Shown here: piece after piece, positions 29,860 through 37,778 of the stretch
Layout of the letters: each line of letters opens with the position of its first letter
Numbering within the stretch: the first letter of the stretch is position 1
Source of the DNA: a virus
DNA length: 44,738 nt
Reading direction: 5' to 3' (one strand)
IMG/VR virus record: IMGVR_UViG_3300009085_000009
Span: 1-44,738 of that record
The notes under the pieces: model-generated
What the model was told of the DNA's origin: nothing
The model's input: the letters and a program-made list of their open reading frames with translations, nothing else
The model's database searches: none
Made by a program: the position numbers and the translations under genes

Positions 29860-31622
29860 TACTCAAATACCTCAATATCTGCAACGGCACCAAGCAAAAC
29901 ATTATATACCGGATCTGAACATCTTATTTTATATGTGAATTGTCTAGCTGTACCCAACCTAGCCCAAAGAGACCGTGTTTTATATTTACCAACATAACCT
30001 GACGATCTCCACATTTCACTTCCCCATGTTTTTCCTCCATCTCTAGATATTTGCAACATAATCTGAGGATGAGAACCCTGGCCAACTTGATCGGCAACGC
30101 CAGCTTCCATATCAACTCTTAAATAATTTATAGAAACAAATTTATCATCACTAGAAAAATGGGGAGGGATTCTCTCAAATATTATTTGTTCTACATCATC
30201 TTTTATAGTTTCTCTATCAAAAATAAATAATTTTCCACTCCTACTATCTCCTATAATATTCTTACCAAAGAAAACAGAATTAAATCTTCCCCTAAACATT
30301 CCTTCTCTTTTTTCAACGGCACTAGGAAATTCATTATATGCAATACTTTTCCACTCAGACCATAATCCAGTAGTTAAATCATAAACCCATGTTTTATCAA
30401 CCGAAGGAAATGTTAGATAATAAAAAATATGACCATTAATTTCAACTATATCACCATATGCATCACTGACTATCTCATATGTCCTTAACTCCATGTTTAA
30501 TGGTTCTGTAGAAATAATAGATGCAGAATAATTTTCTATTTTAATAACTACACGAGCACCATTTTTATTTCTTCCAAGCATAAAAATTATATTGAAAGAT
30601 CCAACTTGTATTGAATACGCCGCTTCACATCCATAGTTAATAACGAAATTTGACCTTCTCTGAAACGGAAAGGTTATTTCTGTTGCAGCGCCTACATTGT
30701 TAAATATCTCAATTGATTGTGTTTTTATTATATATACTTCCTGATCCATCGATACAGCACCAACAATATAATCAGCATAGACATTAGCAGCCGCATAATC
30801 CAACGGATCAACTGAATTGAAATCATTTATAGCAGTAATATAAAATCTATTAGAATTTGGCATTGGATAAATGCCATACCCATCTTGGACACATGGATAT
30901 ATTGGTGTATAAAACGCAGATTCAACAGTAACTACTATACTCCAATAATCTCCAAGTGTATGTCCGGTTTTAGAATTAAATGAAACCGACACTCCATTAG
31001 ATAATTTTTGTTTTAACATTGTTATAGCAACATTGCTAGCTTGCCATGTAACTCCATCATCTTCCGACCAAGTAAATGTATCCGTTGCCCCAACACTATC
31101 TATTTTAACTCTATAAACACGAGACAAATCCCCAATATATTTTCCATGAACTGTAAGATCGTCGATTCCTGTTCCATGAAATACTGGGTCATCAATTACA
31201 GATGAAGCATTTTGTATTTTAAAAAAAACACCTTCATCATATATATCGGTTTCTATTAATTGATAGACATATCCATTAACACCATCTGTTATTAAAATCT
31301 GATAATCATTATTTATTATCTTTACATTTCCAGTTGATGTTTCTAATGTACCTAATAATTCTTTAGTTAAATCTTCATAACACGCATAAAATTCATCATC
31401 AATAACAACATACAAAACATCATTTAATACCAACTGACCTCTAACGATATCATGAGAACTATCATCAATGAACACCTTTAATCCAGGTCTAGGATGTAAT
31501 GATGTCTTATATTTACCAAGTTGGTCTATTACAGTATACCAGTTTACACATGTTTGAGCATCCAATTGGGTTGCCGGCATATTATATGCACCACCTGCAA
31601 ACTGTAATTCAACTTTAGGCAT
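29859..31622 (-). CDS. Tail hub / packaged-DNA stabilisation protein, P22 gp10-like
   Basis: The N-terminus VELQFAGGAYNMPATQLDAQ, with TCVNWY and LHPRPGLKVF, is characteristic of the P22 gp10 family, which form the hexameric tail hub beneath the portal adaptor and keep packaged DNA in. The 587 residues and beta-propeller-like repeats fit. The start overlaps the end of the gp4-like gene. The sequence RQFTYKIRCSDPV near the C-terminus is also typical of the family. Confidence 0.85.
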   Translation of the reverse strand: MPKVELQFAGGAYNMPATQLDAQTCVNWYTVIDQLGKYKTSLHPRPGLKVFIDDSSHDIVRGQLVLNDVLYVVIDDEFYACYEDLTKELLGTLETSTGNVKIINNDYQILITDGVNGYVYQLIETDIYDEGVFFKIQNASSVIDDPVFHGTGIDDLTVHGKYIGDLSRVYRVKIDSVGATDTFTWSEDDGVTWQASNVAITMLKQKLSNGVSVSFNSKTGHTLGDYWSIVVTVESAFYTPIYPCVQDGYGIYPMPNSNRFYITAINDFNSVDPLDYAAANVYADYIVGAVSMDQEVYIIKTQSIEIFNNVGAATEITFPFQRRSNFVINYGCEAAYSIQVGSFNIIFMLGRNKNGARVVIKIENYSASIISTEPLNMELRTYEIVSDAYGDIVEINGHIFYYLTFPSVDKTWVYDLTTGLWSEWKSIAYNEFPSAVEKREGMFRGRFNSVFFGKNIIGDSRSGKLFIFDRETIKDDVEQIIFERIPPHFSSDDKFVSINYLRVDMEAGVADQVGQGSHPQIMLQISRDGGKTWGSEMWRSSGYVGKYKTRSLWARLGTARQFTYKIRCSDPVYNVLLGAVADIEVFE

Positions 31623-32571
31623 ATTTACTCTCCGGCTTAAAGTAAATAGAACCTAACTCAGCATCGAATGCTTTAGCATTCTCTAAAGATCCCTGTGCTA
31701 AAGCCGCCAAACTTTGGAAACCAGCATCTTTATGTTTCCCATAGGCTGGAGCAAGTCTAACAGCTAATCCAAAAACAATAGCTTCATGCCATTCTTGTGG
31801 AAATTCCGCTTCGTCAGCATTTGAATCAATATTATGAGCTCTTTGTCCAATTAATAATTTAACAACAGTACTGGAATCCATTGGAGCTGGCCAAACCCTA
31901 ATAATCATTTCATCTAACTGCTTATCAGGAAAGAATGCCACAGGAATAGATGTAGACGTTGATGAATCTTTATTTGGTATTCTTAAATATTCATCATAAG
32001 ACCACATACTTAACTGAACATCAATATTATCTCTCCTCCTAACTCCTTCATACACTATTAATGGGTTATCCAATTTTGTTGTATAACTGTAATTAACATT
32101 ACCTGCAGTTGCTTGAGAAGGAAGGGAATATCCTGCGTTAAAATTTACTTGGTTTCCAACTACTGATAAAACAGTTGCCCAGTAAATATCCTGACTATCT
32201 AAAATTATACCAATATAATCACCAGATGATATAGTAGATGCATCAGTTAAAATAACATAAACACTTCCTATTAACGCATCAGAAGATAAAGTACTAGAAT
32301 TATAACTTAAAGTAGCATGGTCATTAGATGTTAATGAAAGAGAATATGTATTTTGATATTTCTTAGTAAATAATATAGCAGTTTTCCTTAACCATAAATT
32401 ACAACCATAATTCATCCATGATTTAATCATCCTATTTAATAATCTTCCTGCAAACTCATAATTATCTGCATCCAGTTCAATATCTGGACCAAAAGTATTT
32501 AATTCATTGAAAGCATCCAGTATCAATTGATACTTCGTTGATTTGTATATAGTACTTGATGATATAGTCAT
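31615..32571 (-). CDS. Portal-proximal tail accessory factor, P22 gp4-like
   Basis: The N-terminal helical part (ILDAFNELNTFGPDIELDAD, then AGRLLNRMIKSWMNYGCNLW) matches head-to-tail connector proteins that bind under the portal in P22-like phages. At 318 residues it is longer than P22 gp4 but agrees with Bcep22-type homologues. It has a middle beta-rich insertion. It is followed directly by the gp10-like gene, the usual order. Confidence 0.75.
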   Translation of the reverse strand: MTISSSTIYKSTKYQLILDAFNELNTFGPDIELDADNYEFAGRLLNRMIKSWMNYGCNLWLRKTAILFTKKYQNTYSLSLTSNDHATLSYNSSTLSSDALIGSVYVILTDASTISSGDYIGIILDSQDIYWATVLSVVGNQVNFNAGYSLPSQATAGNVNYSYTTKLDNPLIVYEGVRRRDNIDVQLSMWSYDEYLRIPNKDSSTSTSIPVAFFPDKQLDEMIIRVWPAPMDSSTVVKLLIGQRAHNIDSNADEAEFPQEWHEAIVFGLAVRLAPAYGKHKDAGFQSLAALAQGSLENAKAFDAELGSIYFKPESKYA

Positions 32572-32582
32572 TTTTTACCATT

Positions 32583-32828
32583 TTATAAATCATCTGGTGT
32601 TATTTGTCTATTAATAAATATTGGTGCTCTATCTGGACGAGAAACAGGTACTCTTTGTGTATCGGCTATACCTTTTACAAAATCCTGAGGATTTCTTTCT
32701 TCAAAACAAGTAGAGCAAACAAACATATTATTCCATTGAAATCTACAGTCAGTATTTTTATATTTAAAACCACACATATCGCAAATTACATTGTTTGCGC
32801 CTTTTTTTAAATAATCCGCTCTTCCCAC
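32583..32828 (-). CDS. Small zinc-binding morphogenesis-region protein, 81 residues
   Basis: CDMCGFKY and CSTCFEERNPQDFVKG form a zinc-ribbon followed by PQDF and a VPVSRPD segment. I recognise this layout from conserved small genes between head and tail genes in podoviruses of Gram-negative hosts. Its role is unknown. It overlaps the upstream gene's stop by one base. Confidence 0.75.
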   Translation of the reverse strand: MGRADYLKKGANNVICDMCGFKYKNTDCRFQWNNMFVCSTCFEERNPQDFVKGIADTQRVPVSRPDRAPIFINRQITPDDL

Positions 32829-33235
32829 TATGGTCTACCAGGAATTGGATCTCTACTTTTTATATGTAAAATAATATAACCATACATATCATCTGTAAGA
32901 CCATTAGTAGTTAATAAAATACTTCCGGTTTTTCCAGCAACACCAGAATTAGAAACAAACCCATCTTTTGCTAATGTAACTTTAGAAAACTTGTCTTTCT
33001 CTAAAGTTAATAATGGAATATTCGATGATCCTTCCCAGAATAATTCACCTGAGAAACCATCTAAAGCATATTTTACTGTTGCTATTTTTTTATTAACACC
33101 AGTATTTAAATAAGCAGTAACATCAAAAATTTTTGCATCGACTAACTCATCAGAAGTGTCGCCAACTATATCTACTTTAATAATAGTTTCGACACTTCCG
33201 TCAAGTAATTTTGTAACTGTAAATGAACTTGCCAT
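32828..33235 (-). CDS. Conserved structural-region protein, 135 residues
   Basis: The sequence is beta-rich, with FTVTKLLDGSVETIIKVDIV at the start and GKTGSILLTTNGL near the end. Similar genes occur downstream of coat genes in podoviruses, where they may be minor head proteins. I cannot name a function. Confidence 0.65.
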   Translation of the reverse strand: MASSFTVTKLLDGSVETIIKVDIVGDTSDELVDAKIFDVTAYLNTGVNKKIATVKYALDGFSGELFWEGSSNIPLLTLEKDKFSKVTLAKDGFVSNSGVAGKTGSILLTTNGLTDDMYGYIILHIKSRDPIPGRP

Positions 33236-33258
33236 TTTTTATACTCTAAACGTATTCA

Positions 33259-34176
33259 TTAAACGTATGCGTTACCGATTTGTGTTCCAACCGATCCGCC
33301 AGTATTGTAACCATGACACATTAAATCCCAGTTTAACAAAGCAACACTACTTACAAATGTAGCACCAGAAGCAATTCTTAAATCTACTTCTTTTGCCATT
33401 CCAGTTGATGTCGCTTGTAATACTATAGCTGGTTTTGGAGTAGCATTTGTATTGTTAACATATACTTTTTGAAGCATAACATTAGTTAACGCAGTTGTTG
33501 CATTATTAATACTTCCTACCAAAAAATTACCAACAATATTAATATTAGTTACGGTAGCATTTGCAACACCAGTTAATTTAATGTTAGAATTTTTCTGTGT
33601 TCCAGCTTCATTTCCAGCAAAATATTTCCAACCATCAATTAACAAGCCAGTAGCACCAGCTGAAGCCACAACACAATCTGTAGTATCTATGCCTGTTCCA
33701 TCATAATATTCACCATTATAGATAGAACAATATGCACCAGTAATGCTAATTGGACCAGTTAAAGCATCTTTACTAGCACTAAATTTTGGATTAATTAATG
33801 TAACATTATCGGCAGTTACAGTAAGACTAGCGCCGACAACAGTACTAAAATCAACTTTTGCCTTAGACGTACCATGACCCAAAAATATTATAGTAACTCC
33901 AGCAACATTAATATTTAATCCAGCAACACCTATAACACTTTCAACATGTTGATCTGAGCAAATAATAACATCACCATTATTAGCAGAACATTTAGTTAAA
34001 GCATATACGATAGAGGCAAATGGATGAAGAAAATTACCTCTTTGGGAACTATAATTTGAACCATTAACAGAATTAACCCAAAAAGTATTTCCCTTGCCAT
34101 TTTGCAATATCTCAATCGGGAAATTACGAACATTAAGTCCATTCATAAATCCCTTATCATAATTTGAAGGATACAT
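33259..34176 (-). CDS. Right-handed beta-helix head fibre or decoration protein, 305 residues
   Basis: Residues 35-250 show short hydrophobic rungs such as DVIICSDQHVESV and GVTIIFLGHGTSK, with repeating Val/Ile/Asn pattern, as in parallel beta-helix virion proteins. It follows the coat gene directly. Similar proteins near coat genes in other phages are virion surface proteins. It may bind glycans on the host. Confidence 0.65.
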   Translation of the reverse strand: MYPSNYDKGFMNGLNVRNFPIEILQNGKGNTFWVNSVNGSNYSSQRGNFLHPFASIVYALTKCSANNGDVIICSDQHVESVIGVAGLNINVAGVTIIFLGHGTSKAKVDFSTVVGASLTVTADNVTLINPKFSASKDALTGPISITGAYCSIYNGEYYDGTGIDTTDCVVASAGATGLLIDGWKYFAGNEAGTQKNSNIKLTGVANATVTNINIVGNFLVGSINNATTALTNVMLQKVYVNNTNATPKPAIVLQATSTGMAKEVDLRIASGATFVSSVALLNWDLMCHGYNTGGSVGTQIGNAYV

Positions 34177-34196
34177 TTTTAATCACCTATTATTAA

Positions 34197-35111
34197 TTAA
34201 GCTCCAGTAGAACCATAAATACAACGAGGGTCTGTCCATCCAGCGCTAAACCTCATATAAGCTTTATATTTAAGGTTATCGGTGTCAAAATCATTATCAT
34301 CAGTAAATTGCAATGGTACACGATCAAAATAACGCAAACCAACCAGACAATCTGTAATAATAAACCAAGCTTTTGGATCAACTAAATAGTTGTTAACAAC
34401 AATACCACCAGGCAAAGCTCCAGTTTGAACCAAAGCGTTAATATCTCTATTTGCAGTTTCCGGTCTATTTTCATTTTTCAATATACGATTAGCTTCAAAC
34501 CATAATTGACGAGGAACAACTAATTTAATTCCATTTAATGAAATTAAATTTCCACGACTATCTGTATAACCACGGATATCAATAAGAGCCTGCTCAATAG
34601 CTGCCTCAGACAAATCAACAGAACCTAGTAAATTAGAGAAAACACCATCTTCTAATGGATGACTTGTGCTTAATAATGGTTGATTATCTCCGCCCAAATA
34701 TGCACCATCAGTAGCTCTATTTAAAACGTTAGCGCAAATTATTTCACGAGTACGCATGGCAGACATATTCAATGATACAGTATTTTTCTTTGCAGTATCT
34801 TTATATTGATTATCATCTATTGCTTCTCTGGAAATTACATAACCTAAAGAATAGGCAACGTTTGTATATCTCTTAATATAACCCTGCTTCATCGTGTCAT
34901 ATTGAGTAGCATCGCCTTCAGGCTTTCTTGGAAACAATCCAAAAGTCGTTAAAGCGACATCTTCCTCGTAATTCTTATCAGATTCGCTAATTTCAAAAAT
35001 CTGTTTCCACTGAGCACCAGAATCATATATTTTATATGATTGACCCCAAATTTCATTTAAACCAGGCCACAATAATTTAGCAATTGAACCTGTAGTAATA
35101 ACACCAGCCAT
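34197..35111 (-). CDS. Major capsid protein
   Basis: At 304 residues, with segments KQIFEISESDKNYEEDVALT, TTFGLFPRKPEGDATQYDTM, and LVVPRQLWFEANRIL, it resembles coat proteins of the Mu gpT-like branch of the HK97 fold used by Bcep22-type podoviruses. The C-terminus (DNLKYKAYMRFSAGWTDPR) is typical. It lies after scaffold and decoration genes in the canonical position. Confidence 0.85.
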   Translation of the reverse strand: MAGVITTGSIAKLLWPGLNEIWGQSYKIYDSGAQWKQIFEISESDKNYEEDVALTTFGLFPRKPEGDATQYDTMKQGYIKRYTNVAYSLGYVISREAIDDNQYKDTAKKNTVSLNMSAMRTREIICANVLNRATDGAYLGGDNQPLLSTSHPLEDGVFSNLLGSVDLSEAAIEQALIDIRGYTDSRGNLISLNGIKLVVPRQLWFEANRILKNENRPETANRDINALVQTGALPGGIVVNNYLVDPKAWFIITDCLVGLRYFDRVPLQFTDDNDFDTDNLKYKAYMRFSAGWTDPRCIYGSTGA

Positions 35112-35124
35112 AAAATTTTACCCC

Positions 35125-35694
35125 CTATACACCAGCTATTTGCTTGAATATATGTTCATTAATCATGCATATTAATTTACTGTAAGCTCCAGCACTATTA
35201 TTAACACGCTCCGATATAGATAAGATACGTAATTGACCATTTGTTGGACTTAATGAAGCATGATCTAATTGAGTTCCAGAAGTACCATAGAAAGTATTTC
35301 CAGCTGCATACAGGATATCTGCATTTTGCCCGACATCACCACTAACGACGGTGCCACTTGACTGAATCTCAAATAATGCATACGGATCATTACAAACAAA
35401 TACACTACGCAAAGTACTTGCCGGTCTATATTGTTTACTAAGATCATTTGGATTTGGTAAAAAACCCACCACGACACCTGCCAATACATCACCAGCAGCA
35501 GCAGCAGTTACAACAGGTAAATCTGCACCAACTTCATTGGCAGCACCATCTCCAGTAAGTTTTACAAAATCACCTATATATAATGCAGTAGCATCTGTAG
35601 CTAAAGCTACATATTGCTGAATTCTAGCATTATAAGGACTACCATAAAGGTGTCCAACTAAGCGTGCTCCGAACACGCTATTAACATTTGTCAT
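35125..35694 (-). CDS. Head decoration/stabilisation protein, 189 residues
   Basis: The sequence NARIQQYVALATDATALYIG, then AGVVVGFLPNPNDLSKQYRP, with VCNDPYALFEIQ and GQLRILSISE, is typical of a conserved protein encoded just before the coat gene in P22/Bcep22-like and marine podoviruses. It is beta-rich and probably decorates the capsid. The N-terminal region of the 1559-residue fibre is a paralogue, which suggests the fibre may also bind the capsid. Confidence 0.75.
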   Translation of the reverse strand: MTNVNSVFGARLVGHLYGSPYNARIQQYVALATDATALYIGDFVKLTGDGAANEVGADLPVVTAAAAGDVLAGVVVGFLPNPNDLSKQYRPASTLRSVFVCNDPYALFEIQSSGTVVSGDVGQNADILYAAGNTFYGTSGTQLDHASLSPTNGQLRILSISERVNNSAGAYSKLICMINEHIFKQIAGV

Positions 35695-35712
35695 AATTAA
35701 ACTCCAAAAAAA

Positions 35713-36279
35713 TTATTCATGAGAAATTTTTATTTCACCAGAAAAAGATGTATCATGAGATTGGTTGTCTTTAGATTTTGGAACGACACTCAATCCTTTT
35801 TCTGAATCATCTACCATTTTAAATTTCTTTCTTTGATCTTCTTTGTACCATTCCTTAGGAATTCTCATCAAATAGGCAATCATACCACCACCAACACTCT
35901 GTGATTTCGCCCTTTGTCTCCATAATGGATCTTGAGCACGAAGATCTATTTCTATAGTATTATTATCTCTATCGACAATTTCATAACCAGCTTCAATTAA
36001 ATTGGAAATATTATCACCAACATCATTGGCTATTCGATATTCATAATATGGATCTTTTGGAACTCTCATCAAGCTTCTTTGCTGTAAGAGTGGCGTTCTT
36101 TGTCGCCTTTGAGGAACATCTTTTTTTTGATGATTTGCTATTGATTTGGAAATTCTTTTCTTTTCATTAGCTTGCTGTTCGTTTACTTCAGCTTGCTGTT
36201 CGTTTACTTCTGTCTTATTGTTCATGATTTCACCTTTTTCATCATTTGTCAACATATTTTTATCTACTATATTATTCAT
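35713..36279 (-). CDS. Conserved head-region protein, 188 residues
   Basis: The core reads RQRTPLLQQRSLMRVPKDPY, then NLIEAGYEIVD and GGGMIAYLMRIPKEWYKEDQ. That pattern occurs in podovirus genes between scaffold and decoration protein. Function is unknown. The N-terminus carries two copies of EVNEQQA encoded by a perfect 21-base tandem repeat (36169-36210), so this region is variable. ATG at 36279 overlaps the scaffold stop; an ATG at about 36225 is an alternative start. Confidence 0.7.
   Translation of the reverse strand: MNNIVDKNMLTNDEKGEIMNNKTEVNEQQAEVNEQQANEKKRISKSIANHQKKDVPQRRQRTPLLQQRSLMRVPKDPYYEYRIANDVGDNISNLIEAGYEIVDRDNNTIEIDLRAQDPLWRQRAKSQSVGGGMIAYLMRIPKEWYKEDQRKKFKMVDDSEKGLSVVPKSKDNQSHDTSFSGEIKISHE
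36169..36210. repeat. Perfect 21-bp tandem duplication in a head-region gene
   Basis: Two adjoining identical copies start at 36169 and 36190. The frame is preserved and each encodes seven residues (EVNEQQA). It could expand or contract by slippage. Confidence 0.8.
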
Positions 36280-37196
36280 TTTTTAATTACCCCTGTCTTT
36301 ACGAGTTGTTGTAAATAAGCATCTACATTCATATTTGATGTTTTAGACATATCAATTATTATGGATCTCATTTCATAAGGTACATCATTCATGGTTATTT
36401 TTGATGTCTTAGATAATGAAGACGATCTGTTTTCACCATTTTTTATATTTACTGAAGATGCTCTATCTCTATTTTTGTTTTCAAATTTACCAGAGAATTG
36501 ATCCCTAACCGCTTTCTCAACATATTTCAACCGCTTCTCTTCTGTCCAATCAGGTTTTGATTGAGATAAATACGATTCTAAGTCAACTGCATATTTTGTC
36601 ATTTGGCGATCACGTCCAAACCAATCTTTATTTCTATCGCCAAAATCAGAAACAGCGGGAGAATATTTCTGAGTTTCCTCGACAAGTTGATTTGTTTTTA
36701 ATTTATCTTCTTTCAAAACACGAATAGCCTCTTCTTCTTTTGCTATTTCGGCATCAAACTTTTCAACATCTGGAATACTGCTTATCTCAATAGCAGCTTT
36801 TTTTTGATTTTTATAGAAATTAATTCTATCCTCGTGCATTTGCTCTTGTTGTTTTTTTGTTAAATTAGTCAAAAACTCAACATGATCTTTTAACTGCCTA
36901 ACAGCTCTACTACTTTCAGATAGGCTATCTATAAATTGTTTTTTCTCAAGAAATTCTTTTGGTCCACGGAAATCCTCTTCACTTCCCCTAAACTGTTCTT
37001 TAGGTCTCCATCCTTTTTTATAAGCCTCCAATTCTACTGGAGACAATGGCAAATCTTCTACCTGTTCTTGGGATTCTGTTTTACTAAAATCCTCAACCGT
37101 AGCATTTTCTTGAACATCACTATCATCAACAACATTTTCTTTTATATCTAAATTTTGATTTTCACTAACTTGAGAATTATTTATTGGATCAACCAT
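36276..37196 (-). CDS. Scaffolding protein
   Basis: I chose ATG 37196, which follows AGAGGTG and overlaps the GroES-like stop; ATG 37223 is an in-frame alternative. The protein is acidic at its N-terminus and helical with Glu/Lys/Gln coils in the middle (SSRAVRQLKDHVEFLTNL). The segment GWRPKEQFRGSEEDFRGPKE is typical of scaffolds in this phage group. The C-terminal helix-turn-helix-like basic end would bind coat. It precedes the head genes as expected. Confidence 0.75.
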   Translation of the reverse strand: MVDPINNSQVSENQNLDIKENVVDDSDVQENATVEDFSKTESQEQVEDLPLSPVELEAYKKGWRPKEQFRGSEEDFRGPKEFLEKKQFIDSLSESSRAVRQLKDHVEFLTNLTKKQQEQMHEDRINFYKNQKKAAIEISSIPDVEKFDAEIAKEEEAIRVLKEDKLKTNQLVEETQKYSPAVSDFGDRNKDWFGRDRQMTKYAVDLESYLSQSKPDWTEEKRLKYVEKAVRDQFSGKFENKNRDRASSVNIKNGENRSSSLSKTSKITMNDVPYEMRSIIIDMSKTSNMNVDAYLQQLVKTGVIKK

Positions 37197-37518
37197 TGGA
37201 CACCTCTTTTCTTTCAAATGCATAGATATCTACGTCATTTATAAATCTATATTGTTTGTCTGTTTCTTTATCGTTATACAGTATTCCAGAATGTTTTTTA
37301 AAAAAAACTTTGTCTCCAGATTTTGGATATTCAGCATCATCTAATTGTTTTACTTCACTAAATGCATAACTACCACACGATACAAGAACACCCTCTGATA
37401 CATTCATCTGGTCTCTTGACACCATTTCTGACGGCAAAACAATTCCACCATCTGTTTTATCTTTAGTTTTTTCGACCTCCACAATTAATGTAGTATCGAA
37501 TGGTTTTATTTTCATCAA
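37189..37518 (-). CDS. GroES-like co-chaperonin, 109 residues
   Basis: The sequence KIKPFDTTLIVEVEKTKDKT, then DGGIVLPSEM, then the mobile-loop-length region, and SGDKVFFKKHSGI to DVDIYAFE, follows GroES strand by strand: it keeps the initial KIKP, the GGI-LP and the GD-V-F--SG pattern. GroES caps GroEL; T4 gp31 is the classic phage substitute used to fold coat protein. Its position between portal and scaffold suggests it helps fold the coat or portal. It is about ten residues longer than bacterial GroES. Confidence 0.8.
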   Translation of the reverse strand: MMKIKPFDTTLIVEVEKTKDKTDGGIVLPSEMVSRDQMNVSEGVLVSCGSYAFSEVKQLDDAEYPKSGDKVFFKKHSGILYNDKETDKQYRFINDVDIYAFERKEVSNG

Positions 37519-37778
37519 TCACCTCGTTTGTTTATATTAAAAAAATCTTTATTTAAAATACTAAGTAACATATTTCTTTCTCCATACATAAATACCAATC
37601 TGCTTTTAAATTCATCATCATGCATATTTAAAGATGGAGATAGTAATTCTCTTTCTCTTAAATCATTTTGTTCTTTTATAAAATCAAATAACATTTTTGA
37701 AATAGGATGATCCAACCAAACTTTAAAATCTGATTCGTCAAGCATTTCAGTATAATTAATTTCATTCATATTATGCAT
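37515..37778 (-). CDS. Hypothetical small protein, 87 residues
   Basis: The start lies inside the end of the portal gene, and the stop overlaps the GroES-like start. It is predicted helical (SKMLFDFIKEQNDLRERELL). Similar short genes lie near portal genes in related phages. No function assigned. Confidence 0.65.
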   Translation of the reverse strand: MHNMNEINYTEMLDESDFKVWLDHPISKMLFDFIKEQNDLRERELLSPSLNMHDDEFKSRLVFMYGERNMLLSILNKDFFNINKRGD

